From positions 1 to 41,438 of the forward strand of contig JBPBQN010000084.1 in the NCBI GenBank assembly GCA_050954865.1: 41,438 nt of DNA, read 5' to 3'. This stretch comes from Mucilaginibacter_A sp050954865. Lineage in GTDB: Bacteria > Bacteroidota > Bacteroidia > Sphingobacteriales > Sphingobacteriaceae. The translations under genes were made by a program, and so were the position numbers. Of the stretch, positions 8,416 to 15,998 are shown in pieces. The notes beneath the pieces were generated by a model. That model was not told the origin of the DNA, did not search any database, and was given only the letters and a program-made list of their open reading frames with translations. Numbering within the stretch: the stretch's first letter is position 1; each line of letters begins with the position of its first letter.

Positions 8416-9762
8416 TTATTTAATTCTGCCGTAAGCTCTGTCTAAATCTACTTTACTCACCAAAGCATCATAAAGCCCTTGAATATACTGATTATCTGCA
8501 TTTTCCAAATCGGTTTGTGCTTGTGTAACCTCAATGCTCGAACCAACACCTTGCTGGTATTTTATTTTAGAAACTCGCAATACTTCTTCTGCCAGTACAC
8601 GGCTGTTCTTTTGGTTATTAAGCGTTTGTAAACCATTTATAAAAGTAATGCTTGCCTGACTGGCTTGTAAGTTTAAAGAGTTTTTAAGTTCAGTTAAATT
8701 GTTTTGCGATTGCGTATAAGTGATTTTTGCTTGCCTGATCTGATTTAAACGCTGAAAGCCGTTAAATACAGGCACATTTAAAGTAAGCCCGATATAGCTT
8801 GATGGAAAATACGAGTTAAATAATTGTCCAAAACGGTTGTTTTGATAAGCTGATGCAAGACTGGCATTTGCACTTAATGAAGGCAAATACTGCGATTGCC
8901 TGTTTTTAACATCCAAAGCATACAATCTTTTTTGTGTTTCCTGTAAACCATACTCTATCCGGTTATGGTAAAAAGCAGTATCAGTAGTAATTGCAGCAAC
9001 ATTATTATCCAGTGCTACATCTGCCAATTTAGTGGTTAGTGTTAAATTGTCTTCAATCGGCATACTCATCTGAAACTTTAACAATTGATAATTTAATGCC
9101 AGTAAACGAATGGTATTTTCTCTGGTAGTAACTAGGTTATTATATTGAACGGTAATACGGTCAACATCTATTTTTTCTACAAAACCCTGTTTGTTCTGTG
9201 CCACGGTTTGATCAAGCTGTTGTTTAAGCTGATTGATATTGGCATCAAGCAACCTTATCTGTTCATTACTCACTAAAACCTGGTAATAAGCTTTGGTGAC
9301 GTTAACGTTAGCATCAATTTTGGTACGTGTATAATTTCGGTAAGATAGTTCTTTATATGTTTTTGCAGCTTTTAAACCGATTAAATAACTACCACTAAAT
9401 AACAACTGACTACCGTTAACGCCCACGTTAGCGTTATAATTAACCCCAAATTTTAAGGGTATGAAAGTACCGGGTTGTCCGATAAATTCGCCGGGTATCA
9501 GTGTAACAGGCAATCTTAAATAGTCAGTAAAAGTAGCCGAGCCATTTATTTGGGGCAAGCCAATGCCAATCGTTTCTTTGACTCTGTATTCTGCACTTTT
9601 TATATCCAAGTTGGCATTAACAACGGCATTCTGATGCTCATAAGCATATGTAATACAATCAGCAACGCTAAAGCTATAATTTTGATCACCAATAGGTTGC
9701 AGTTGGGAAAAGGTTTTAAATCCTGATAAAATAAAAATTAATATGGTTACGGTTTTTTTCAT
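8416..9762 (-). CDS. TolC-family outer-membrane efflux porin
   Basis: A 448-residue outer-membrane factor that forms the exit duct of the tripartite pump. A signal peptide (MKKTVTILIFILSGFKTFSQ) is followed by the repeated long-helix and strand pattern of the OEP family. Typical features are DCITYAYEHQ near the start, ANVNVTKAYYQVLVSNEQIRL helices, and IEVTQAQTDLENADNQYIQGL near the end. Length is normal. It is the second gene of the operon, 45 bases after the TetR gene. Confidence 0.92.
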   Translation of the reverse strand: MKKTVTILIFILSGFKTFSQLQPIGDQNYSFSVADCITYAYEHQNAVVNANLDIKSAEYRVKETIGIGLPQINGSATFTDYLRLPVTLIPGEFIGQPGTFIPLKFGVNYNANVGVNGSQLLFSGSYLIGLKAAKTYKELSYRNYTRTKIDANVNVTKAYYQVLVSNEQIRLLDANINQLKQQLDQTVAQNKQGFVEKIDVDRITVQYNNLVTTRENTIRLLALNYQLLKFQMSMPIEDNLTLTTKLADVALDNNVAAITTDTAFYHNRIEYGLQETQKRLYALDVKNRQSQYLPSLSANASLASAYQNNRFGQLFNSYFPSSYIGLTLNVPVFNGFQRLNQIRQAKITYTQSQNNLTELKNSLNLQASQASITFINGLQTLNNQKNSRVLAEEVLRVSKIKYQQGVGSSIEVTQAQTDLENADNQYIQGLYDALVSKVDLDRAYGRIK

Positions 9763-9807
9763 AGAAATCGGATAGGTTATAATAGATTGGTTAAGGCTAT
9801 ATTTATT

Positions 9808-10422
9808 TTAGGCAACAGCATTTTTATATTGATCAAGCAGTTCATGGCCTTTTAAAGTACAAATGCCATAATTAAAATGCTCCATCATTTGATATTGCAC
9901 TTTCCACGGACTAAATTCTGCTACCGGGAAAACGCTCGTATTAAAACCCATTTCTACTTGATTTAAACGCATTTTAGCCATGATTTTTACATCCAAATCT
10001 AAACGAATAAAATCTTGTTCGATGCCTTTTTTTAAGAGTTGTTCAAAAGTATTTACCAAAACATCAGCCTTAAAATGCTGAAATTCTTTCCAGGCATCGG
10101 GATGATATTTCTGCATATCGTGAATGACAATTGGGTTAATGCGTGAAAATATTTCTTCCGAACATTTCATCATGTTGATCATTTCCTCAATCACATTTCC
10201 GGAAGTTTGGCTGATTTGCTGAATCTGGCATTGATCTTCAGCTAACTTTTTTTTCATCAGCGCAATCACCAGTTCATTTTTATCGCTAAAACACTGGTAA
10301 AGTGTTTTTTTCGACATGCCTAAATGTTTGGCAATATCATCCATCGTAACGCTTTTTATACCGGCTTGCATAAAAAGTTCTTCACTTCCGGCCATGATTC
10401 TATCTTTTTGATCAGTCAACAT
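9808..10422 (-). CDS. TetR/AcrR-family regulator of the efflux operon
   Basis: A 204-residue repressor-type protein. The N-terminal helix-turn-helix is clear (GIKSVTMDDIAKHLGMSKKTLYQCFSDK in outline, residues about 20-48). The C-terminal ligand domain is not conserved enough to name an inducer. It is the first gene of the efflux operon, so it most likely represses its own operon and responds to a pump substrate (inference from position). A TAGTTTTG box ends only seven bases before the ATG, so the leader must be very short. Confidence 0.88.
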   Translation of the reverse strand: MLTDQKDRIMAGSEELFMQAGIKSVTMDDIAKHLGMSKKTLYQCFSDKNELVIALMKKKLAEDQCQIQQISQTSGNVIEEMINMMKCSEEIFSRINPIVIHDMQKYHPDAWKEFQHFKADVLVNTFEQLLKKGIEQDFIRLDLDVKIMAKMRLNQVEMGFNTSVFPVAEFSPWKVQYQMMEHFNYGICTLKGHELLDQYKNAVA

Positions 10423-10429
10423 AATTGCA

Positions 10430-10437
10430 CAAAACTA
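10430..10437 (-). promoter_or_regulatory. Bacteroidota -7 box for the efflux operon
   Basis: TAGTTTTG matches TAnnTTTG. It ends seven bases before the regulator's ATG. I see no clean TTTG at the -33 position. Confidence 0.55.
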
Positions 10438-10575
10438 AAGAAACATTATTAGTTTAAAAAGTTTCCATAGTTTTTTATTTTTTGCAGATAAATTCTAAAT
10501 GCTTCATTATAAAATAAGTAGGAATATTGTTTTGACGGAGAAGCCATTACTTTTGTTACAACTTAAATTTTAGTA

Positions 10576-10589
10576 GCTAAAAACAGTAT
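10576..10589 (+). repeat. 14-base motif copy, ACAG form
   Basis: GCTAAAAACAGTAT preceded by AAATTTTAGTA. It sits in the 285-bp gap between the efflux and kinase genes. Confidence 0.8.
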
Positions 10590-10636
10590 CCAATTTGAAT
10601 CGAAATCTTATTTCTATAAAAGCGGTATAAACCAAA

Positions 10637-10664
10637 AAAGGAACAAGATTGCGCTTGTTCCTTT
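10637..10664 (-). terminator. terminator of the ABC1-kinase gene
   Basis: Stem AAAGGAACAAG / CTTGTTCCTTT with a 6-base loop. On the minus strand it is followed by a T6 run, downstream of the kinase stop at 10708. Confidence 0.85.
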
Positions 10665-10684
10665 CTTCATCCATTAAAATAATA

Positions 10685-10698
10685 ATGCTTCTTTTATC
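10685..10698 (-). repeat. 14-base motif copy, GAAG form
   Basis: Strict copy nine bases downstream of the kinase stop codon, with the CTAAAATTTAGGC lead. Confidence 0.85.
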
Positions 10699-10707
10699 GC
10701 CTAAATT

Positions 10708-12030
10708 TTAGTATTCCAGCAACACATGCGGCCGGAAAGTATCCGTTTTAATTTGTGCTTTCAGCTCGTGCAAGATATTATACAAACCAAAATTGGTGCG
10801 GTTAACGTAGATGAAATGTTTTACGCCACGCGCTTGTTTGAATTCAGGCATTTTGGCAATTTTCTCTCCGAAAGCATACAGACGATCAAAAAAATCCGAC
10901 TGGCTAAAATCGAAACTATCCGTCATGTATGGTTTGGCAAAAAGCCCGATCATTTCTTTATAAGTTTCATAATAAAATGCTATTTGCTGCGGATTATCTT
11001 TCGGCAAAATCATTTCCAACTGGCGGAAAGCTTTAATCGTTTCTTCTTTATTCTGCAATAAATCCGAAGCAGTAGTGGAGAAAAATGGATAATAAAAATC
11101 GTCTGGCAATTCTTTAATACAGCCAAAATCAATCACACCTAATTTTCCTTCCGGCGTAATCATAAAATTTCCCGGATGCGGATCAGCGTGTACCGCGCGC
11201 AACTCATGCTGCTGGAAATTGTAAAAATCCCACAACGCCTGTCCAATTATATTTCGTTCTTCCTGTGAAGGATTGCTTTGCAGATACTCTTTTAAATGTT
11301 TGCCTTCCAGCCAGCTCATCGTAATGATTCGCTTCTTGGAAAGTTCGGGATAATAAGTTGGGAAAACTACATTTTGCAAATTCTTACAAGCTTCGGTAAA
11401 CTCAATTGAACGGCGCACTTCCAGTTCATAATCGGTTTCTTCCAGCAAACGTTCTTCCACTTCGCGCATGTAAATATCCAGTTCCTTTTCACTCATGCCC
11501 AAAAGCCTGAAAGCAAAAGGTTTAACCAGTTTTAAATCCGAAGAAATCGAATCACCAACGCCCGGATATTGTATTTTTACAGCCAGTTTTTGTCCGTTTA
11601 ATTCCGCCTGATGAACCTGGCCAATCGATGCCGCATTGGTTGATTTTAAATTGAATTTATCATAAATCTGTTCGGGCGATTTGCCAAAATATTTACGGAA
11701 CGTTTGCACAATCAGCGGACCAGAAAGCGGCGGCGCATTATACTGCGATTGCGAAAATTTATCTACATAAGCTGTTGGCAAAATATTTTTGTCCATGCTC
11801 AGCATCTGCGCCACTTTCAGCGCGCTGCCTTTCAATTCACTTAACGACTCATAAATATCTGCTGCGTTATCCTCATTCAACTCGTCCTTGTTCATGCTTG
11901 GATTGAACAATTTTTTAGAGTAATGCTTCACATAATTGCCACCAATTTTAAAACCCGTTGTTACAAACTTGGCAGATCGCTGTACTTTGGATGTGGGTAT
12001 ACTGTTTTGTTCTTTATTTTCTTCGCTCAT
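10708..12030 (-). CDS. ABC1/AarF (UbiB)-family atypical kinase
   Basis: A 440-residue protein of the ABC1/ADCK family. Members bind ATP and support quinone or lipid metabolism, but the true substrate is usually unknown. Seen are the family KxGQ element in the altered form KVAQ (residues 72-75, Gly to Ala), the Ala-rich loop NAASIGQVHQAEL, the VAIK-like Lys in LAVKIQYPG, the catalytic loop HADPHPGNF and the metal-binding DFG in VIDFGCIKEL. It is translated directly after the TetR-fold gene (14 bp gap), so the two form an operon. Its ATG overlaps the end of a motif copy at 12029-12042. The quinone role is a family guess only. Confidence 0.9.
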   Translation of the reverse strand: MSEENKEQNSIPTSKVQRSAKFVTTGFKIGGNYVKHYSKKLFNPSMNKDELNEDNAADIYESLSELKGSALKVAQMLSMDKNILPTAYVDKFSQSQYNAPPLSGPLIVQTFRKYFGKSPEQIYDKFNLKSTNAASIGQVHQAELNGQKLAVKIQYPGVGDSISSDLKLVKPFAFRLLGMSEKELDIYMREVEERLLEETDYELEVRRSIEFTEACKNLQNVVFPTYYPELSKKRIITMSWLEGKHLKEYLQSNPSQEERNIIGQALWDFYNFQQHELRAVHADPHPGNFMITPEGKLGVIDFGCIKELPDDFYYPFFSTTASDLLQNKEETIKAFRQLEMILPKDNPQQIAFYYETYKEMIGLFAKPYMTDSFDFSQSDFFDRLYAFGEKIAKMPEFKQARGVKHFIYVNRTNFGLYNILHELKAQIKTDTFRPHVLLEY

Positions 12031-12042
12031 GCTGTTTTTATC
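12029..12042 (-). repeat. 14-base motif copy, ACAG form, on a start codon
   Basis: Strict copy GATAAAAACAGCAT whose last AT is the AT of the kinase ATG. It fills the 14-bp gap after the TetR-fold gene and takes the position of a ribosome binding site. Confidence 0.85.
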
Positions 12043-12044
12043 AC

Positions 12045-12698
12045 CTAAAACTTCATCTTCTCTTTAAAGCCGCCGTTCTTCACTAAAAATTTTCCATAAT
12101 CGAGCAAATTATCAACTGGCGAACGCTGAAACAGATCGAAAGTAACGTTTACGCCTTTTTCAATCGCTTCGTCTGTTTTCTCAAAACCTTTGGATTCATC
12201 ATTCACCCAAAAATTCAGGATAAAACCAAACTGAATCCACAGCGCATCTTTATAACGATTTGCTAAAAATTTACGGTCGGCCAGTTCGCCTGTCTCAATG
12301 CCTTCCTGCAAAATCTGTACGCTGAAGTTTTCAAATTCTTCCTTCAAACCGGTATAAATTTTAGCTGTGCCCATGCCTTTTGCGGCGCGTTTGCTGCTGA
12401 AAACGGCAAAGCTTCTTTTACTCTTTAACAATTCAAAAAAGCTGTAAAAAAACGACAAGCCTTTTTCGCGAGCGGAATATTGCGGCCAAACTTCCTGGGT
12501 TTTAATTTCGGCGATGGTTTTTAAAGCCAGATCCGTCCAGATGCTTTGTTCCACACCTTCAAACGAGCCGAAATGCTGGTAAAATTCATCTTCCGGAAAC
12601 TCATTCTTTTTGGCAAAAATGTAAACGGATTTCGGCTGTTCGCCTTCTGTCAGCACATAATCAATATAATCGTTCTGGATTTTTTCTGTTGAAGCCAT
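12045..12698 (-). CDS. divergent TetR-fold protein paired with the ABC1 kinase
   Basis: A 217-residue helical protein. Residues 1-45 look like a worn TetR helix-turn-helix (DYIDYVLTEGEQPKSVYIFAKKNEFPEDEFYQHFGS in outline). The remainder resembles a TetR-type C-terminal domain (SFFYSFFELLKSKRSFAVF, WIQFGFILNFWVNDESKGF). The DNA-binding part is atypical, so it may not act as a repressor. It precedes the ABC1 kinase in a two-gene operon, a pairing I recall in other Bacteroidota, and may be a helper of the kinase. That role is inference. Confidence 0.7.
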   Translation of the reverse strand: MASTEKIQNDYIDYVLTEGEQPKSVYIFAKKNEFPEDEFYQHFGSFEGVEQSIWTDLALKTIAEIKTQEVWPQYSAREKGLSFFYSFFELLKSKRSFAVFSSKRAAKGMGTAKIYTGLKEEFENFSVQILQEGIETGELADRKFLANRYKDALWIQFGFILNFWVNDESKGFEKTDEAIEKGVNVTFDLFQRSPVDNLLDYGKFLVKNGGFKEKMKF

Positions 12699-12708
12699 AA
12701 TTTTATCG

Positions 12709-12722
12709 GATAAAAGAAGTAT
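12709..12722 (+). repeat. 14-base motif copy, GAAG form
   Basis: Strict copy GATAAAAGAAGTAT, ten bases upstream of the TetR-fold gene's start but oriented opposite to it. Confidence 0.85.
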
Positions 12723-12821
12723 CTAATTATTGCCTGAATTTACGGACAATTTAAACGCAAAATGATAATGACCAATTGTTTGATGTTAAACTGACAAACC
12801 AATTTTCAACAAAAAAATACT

Positions 12822-12835
12822 GGTAAAAACAGCAT
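12822..12835 (+). repeat. 14-base motif copy, ACAG form, at a stop codon
   Basis: GGTAAAAACAGCAT overlaps by one base the complement of the flavin reductase stop codon (12835-12837). Confidence 0.8.
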
Positions 12836-13473
12836 CAATCAATATGCAGTTCTTCCGGAAACTGATCCGGTTTGGCATAACTTAAACGCGCCAGTTTTTT
12901 GGTGATGTGATAACAATCCAAACCGGAAGTGGTAACCGAACCGGCTGCTTCCAAATCTACAAAACCATCTGATGCAATAAATTCTTCCTCAATTTTAACC
13001 CATTTAATTTCGCCGATGATAATCGTCGTTTCGTTATGACTTACCGGCATTATTTCCTTCAGTTCCAAACCGATTGATAATGAAGATTCGGCCACATAAG
13101 GTGATTTAAATCCGTCAACATAAGCTTCCGTAAAACCACATTTTGCAAATTCAGATTCGCCGGAAGGATAACGGGCGCTAGCCTGATGTGCTTCTTTATA
13201 AAACTTGGCCAAAACATTATTCAACGTGTAAAAACCGGTTGTTTTGATGTTTTTTAACGTATCGTGCTGCGGACCAGGCGGCCGTGCAACCATGCCAACC
13301 AGCGGCGGATTGGCGCCCAAATGAAAAATCGAACTGAAAACAGAAAGGTTAGTTTTGCCATCCTCGCTAATCGTTCCAAGCAGTTGCAGGCTTTTAAATC
13401 CGCCCAAACTGTTGATAAACATGGCGCGAAACTGCTTTTCCATATGCATCAGCGCTTCGTAATTATAAATCAT
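12835..13473 (-). CDS. flavin reductase family protein (FMN-binding split barrel)
   Basis: A 212-residue protein of the flavin reductase-like/FMN-binding split-barrel family (NSLGGFKSLQLLGTISEDGKTNLS in outline, VGMVARPPGPQHDTLKNI, GFYTLNNV). It probably binds FMN and may supply reduced flavin or act with a partner oxidoreductase. The first codons include further Met at positions 9 and 11, so the true start could be slightly later. The SDR stop is one base before its ATG, so they are co-transcribed. The position beside photolyase genes suggests a flavin or redox link, which is inference. Confidence 0.85.
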   Translation of the reverse strand: MIYNYEALMHMEKQFRAMFINSLGGFKSLQLLGTISEDGKTNLSVFSSIFHLGANPPLVGMVARPPGPQHDTLKNIKTTGFYTLNNVLAKFYKEAHQASARYPSGESEFAKCGFTEAYVDGFKSPYVAESSLSIGLELKEIMPVSHNETTIIIGEIKWVKIEEEFIASDGFVDLEAAGSVTTSGLDCYHITKKLARLSYAKPDQFPEELHID

Positions 13474-13474
13474 T

Positions 13475-14191
13475 TTAAAGTGGTTTTAAAGTAGATAAGC
13501 CTCCATCGATGTTCAAAACTTGTCCGGTAATCCAGGAACTTTCTTCGGACAACAAAAATTTTGCTGCCGAAGCCATGTCGTCCGGCTGTCCAAATTTGCC
13601 TAAAGGATGCCTTTTAGACATTGCTTCCCGTTTCTCTTCAGAATTTAATAGATATTGCGCCAATGGCGTGTTGGTTAACGAAGGCGCGATTACGTTTACA
13701 CGGATTTTGCTCGATGCAAATTCTGCCGCCAAAGAAACAGCCAAACTTTCAACCGCGCCTTTTGATACGGAAACGCTGGCGTGATAACTCATGCCCGTGC
13801 GCGCGGCAACCGTGCTGAATAAAACCACGGAAGTATTTTCAGCAGCTTTTAAAGATTTTAACGAAGCCTGAATCAGAGAAATGGCACCCAAAACATTCAG
13901 CTTAAAATCATTCAAATAATCTTCGCGCTGCAAACGCTGAAAAGGTTTTAGGTTGATTGATCCAACTGAATAAACCAAACCATCAATTTTTTCGGGAAGC
14001 TGACTGGCAAAACTGGTATCATCCAACATAAAATCATGCGGAATGTGTGTTATATTTTCTGGCAAACTAGTTCCGGCATTTCTCGAAATCACAAAAACTT
14101 TTGCGCCGGCTGCGGTTAGCTGTTTTACCAAAGCCAAACCAATTCCGGAAGTTCCGCCGGCTACTACAATATTTTTATCTGCAAAGCTCAT
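13475..14191 (-). CDS. short-chain dehydrogenase/reductase-like protein lacking the catalytic Tyr
   Basis: A 238-residue Rossmann-fold SDR. The NAD(P)-binding glycine motif is present (VAGGTSGIGLALV, residues 10-22), as is the catalytic Lys144 in the context SVSKGAVESL. The residue four before that Lys, normally the Tyr of YxxxK, is Val140. The nearest Tyr is 136. NNAG is replaced by YSVGS. It may therefore be a non-classical enzyme or a binding protein. I start it at 14191 (MSFADKN) rather than at an in-frame ATG at 14239. The longer form adds unconserved residues and runs over a motif copy. It is the first gene of an operon with the flavin reductase. Confidence 0.85.
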   Translation of the reverse strand: MSFADKNIVVAGGTSGIGLALVKQLTAAGAKVFVISRNAGTSLPENITHIPHDFMLDDTSFASQLPEKIDGLVYSVGSINLKPFQRLQREDYLNDFKLNVLGAISLIQASLKSLKAAENTSVVLFSTVAARTGMSYHASVSVSKGAVESLAVSLAAEFASSKIRVNVIAPSLTNTPLAQYLLNSEEKREAMSKRHPLGKFGQPDDMASAAKFLLSEESSWITGQVLNIDGGLSTLKPL

Positions 14192-14203
14192 ACTGTTTTT
14201 ATC
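14190..14203 (-). repeat. 14-base motif copy, ACAG form, on a start codon
   Basis: Strict copy GATAAAAACAGTAT whose final AT is the AT of the SDR start ATG. It is preceded by AAATTTAGCC and lies in the 82-bp divergent gap before the DUF2256 gene. Confidence 0.85.
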
Positions 14204-14273
14204 GGCTAAATTTGTTAGTGTTTTAGGGTAACATAACATGCAATTGTTTGTTCAATATAAATCAAAACCAATT

Positions 14274-14420
14274 ATGCCGCCTGTAAAAAAATATACCAAA
14301 TCTAATTTGTCATCTAAAATTTGCGTGACTTGCGGCCGACCTTTCGATTGGCGCAAAAAGTGGGAGAAATGTTGGGACGAAGTAAAATATTGCAGCGATA
14401 AGTGCCGAAAAGCCAAATAA
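14274..14420 (+). CDS. DUF2256 zinc-ribbon protein
   Basis: A 48-residue protein with the DUF2256 signature: ICVTCGRPF, WRKKWEKCWDEVKYCSDKC. The cysteine pairs (CVTC and CSDKC) probably bind zinc. Its function is unknown. An upstream in-frame ATG at 14238 would add 12 residues, but the family begins close to the MPP start chosen here. The gene opens a plus-strand run with cryptochrome DASH and the iron-sulfur photolyase. The family is often found near photolyase genes (recalled, not checked), so it may be linked to them. Confidence 0.88.
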   Translation: MPPVKKYTKSNLSSKICVTCGRPFDWRKKWEKCWDEVKYCSDKCRKAK

Positions 14421-14480
14421 GCCTGTCGCCCAATGCCGAAAAATAACCTTTTTATGCTTAATTTGTAATGATTATAAATT

Positions 14481-15932
14481 ATGAGCGGTAAAACGATTTT
14501 AGTTTGGTTTAGAAATGATTTGCGCGTTGAGGATAACGAAGTGTTAACCGAAGCCGTAACTAAAGGAGATGCAATTTTGCCGGTTTACTGTTTTGATCCA
14601 TTTTATTATCGGACTACTGTTTTTAGCACTCAAAAAACTGGCAATTTCCGGGCGCGTTTTATCAATGAATCGGTTGCTGATTTACGGCAATCGCTGCAAA
14701 ATTTAGGCGGACATTTATTGATTCGTCTGGGCGATCCAGCCATAATTATTCCGGAACTGGCGCAGCAATATCAAATTTCCGAGGTTTATCATCACCGCGA
14801 AGTGGCTTTTGAAGAAACCGAAATTTCGGCCAAAGTGGAAGCCGCTTTATGGAAGATGAAAATCAACCTGAAACATTTTATTGGCCACACGCTGCACAAT
14901 AAAGAAGATTTACCTTTTCCGATCAAAGATATTCCGGATGCGTTTTCTGTTTTTCGGAAGAAAGTAGAACGCGATAGTCAGGTTCGGCGTTGTGCCGTTT
15001 CTCCGCAGAAAATAACAACGCCGCAACTTACGGATGCAGGCGAAATTCCAGCTTTATCAGCATTAGGTTTAACCGAACCTTTTGACGATAACCGCGCTGT
15101 AATGCGTTTTTTAGGCGGAGAAAAAGAAGGTTTAAAACAGCTAAATAATTTTGTTGGTGATGAAAATCAGGACAAAAATTTAAAAATAAACACCACTGGT
15201 TTAGGTGCTGATTTTGCCAATACCATGTCAACCTGGTTATCAATGGGCTGCATTTCGCCGCGGCAAATTTACTGGCAAGTGCAGCAGTACGAAAAAGCGC
15301 ACGGCAGCAACGCTTTAACGCACGCTATTATGCTGGAATTGTTGTGGCGTGATTACTATCGGTTTATGTTTAAAAAACATGGCGATCAGTTTTTTCAGAA
15401 AGAAGGTTTTAAAGAACAAGCTCCACCGGAAGCTGAAAATCAGGATGAACTTTTTGCAAAATGGAAAAAAGGCGAAACTGGTGTGCCTTTTATTGATGCC
15501 GTAATGCGCGAAATGAATGCAACCGGTTACACCAGCATCCGCGGGCGGTACAATGCAGCCAGTTTTTTGGTGAAAGATTTGCAGGTAAAATGGATTTGCG
15601 GCGCGGCTTATTTTGAAGAAAAATTAATTGACTACAGTCCGGCAACCAACTGGGGAAACTGGGCTGCGATTGCTGGCGTAGGCAATGATCCGAAGGAAAA
15701 CCGTAATATCAACGTCATCAAACAAGCTGGAGAAGTTGATCTGAAAGGGCAATACGTAAAAACCTGGGTTCCGGAATTAAGCGCCATCCCGGGAAAGCAA
15801 ATTCATACGCCGTTTTTTCTATCCAAAGAAGAACTTGCGGTTTACGGAATCGAATTAGGCAAAGATTATTCAAAGCTGATTATCGAACCAAAATGGCAAA
15901 AGCTGGCAGATAAAAATGCAAGTATTTTTTAG
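14481..15932 (+). CDS. cryptochrome DASH
   Basis: A 483-residue FAD-binding photolyase/cryptochrome. The N-terminal antenna domain starts KTILVWFRNDLRVEDNEVL. The C-terminal FAD domain has LLWRDYYRFMFKKHGDQFF, the GETGVPFIDAVMREMNATG core, and the DASH-type SIRGRYNAASFLVKDLQ and DYSPATNWGNWAAIAGVGNDP. DASH proteins bind FAD and a folate antenna, repair cyclobutane dimers in single-stranded DNA and may signal blue light. It lies 60 bases after DUF2256 and 66 bases before the iron-sulfur photolyase. Nothing is missing. Confidence 0.95.
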   Translation: MSGKTILVWFRNDLRVEDNEVLTEAVTKGDAILPVYCFDPFYYRTTVFSTQKTGNFRARFINESVADLRQSLQNLGGHLLIRLGDPAIIIPELAQQYQISEVYHHREVAFEETEISAKVEAALWKMKINLKHFIGHTLHNKEDLPFPIKDIPDAFSVFRKKVERDSQVRRCAVSPQKITTPQLTDAGEIPALSALGLTEPFDDNRAVMRFLGGEKEGLKQLNNFVGDENQDKNLKINTTGLGADFANTMSTWLSMGCISPRQIYWQVQQYEKAHGSNALTHAIMLELLWRDYYRFMFKKHGDQFFQKEGFKEQAPPEAENQDELFAKWKKGETGVPFIDAVMREMNATGYTSIRGRYNAASFLVKDLQVKWICGAAYFEEKLIDYSPATNWGNWAAIAGVGNDPKENRNINVIKQAGEVDLKGQYVKTWVPELSAIPGKQIHTPFFLSKEELAVYGIELGKDYSKLIIEPKWQKLADKNASIF

Positions 15933-15972
15933 GAAGCTGATTGTCAAAAGCTGAAAGCCTTCTCTCAAACCA

Positions 15973-15986
15973 ATGCTTCTTTTACC
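15973..15986 (-). repeat. 14-base motif copy, GAAG form
   Basis: GGTAAAAGAAGCAT on the minus strand between the two photolyase genes. It ends 12 bases before the next start codon, with the lead AATTTTTAACC. Confidence 0.8.
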
Positions 15987-15998
15987 GGTTAAAAATTG

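Noticed and set aside
10726..11061. Long open frame antisense to the ABC1 kinase
   Set aside because: It is a shadow of the kinase codons with no start context or family likeness.
14192..14239. Longer SDR start at 14239
   Set aside because: It adds 16 residues with no family support, runs across a motif copy and overlaps the divergent DUF2256 leader. The ATG at 14191 directly precedes the Rossmann fold.
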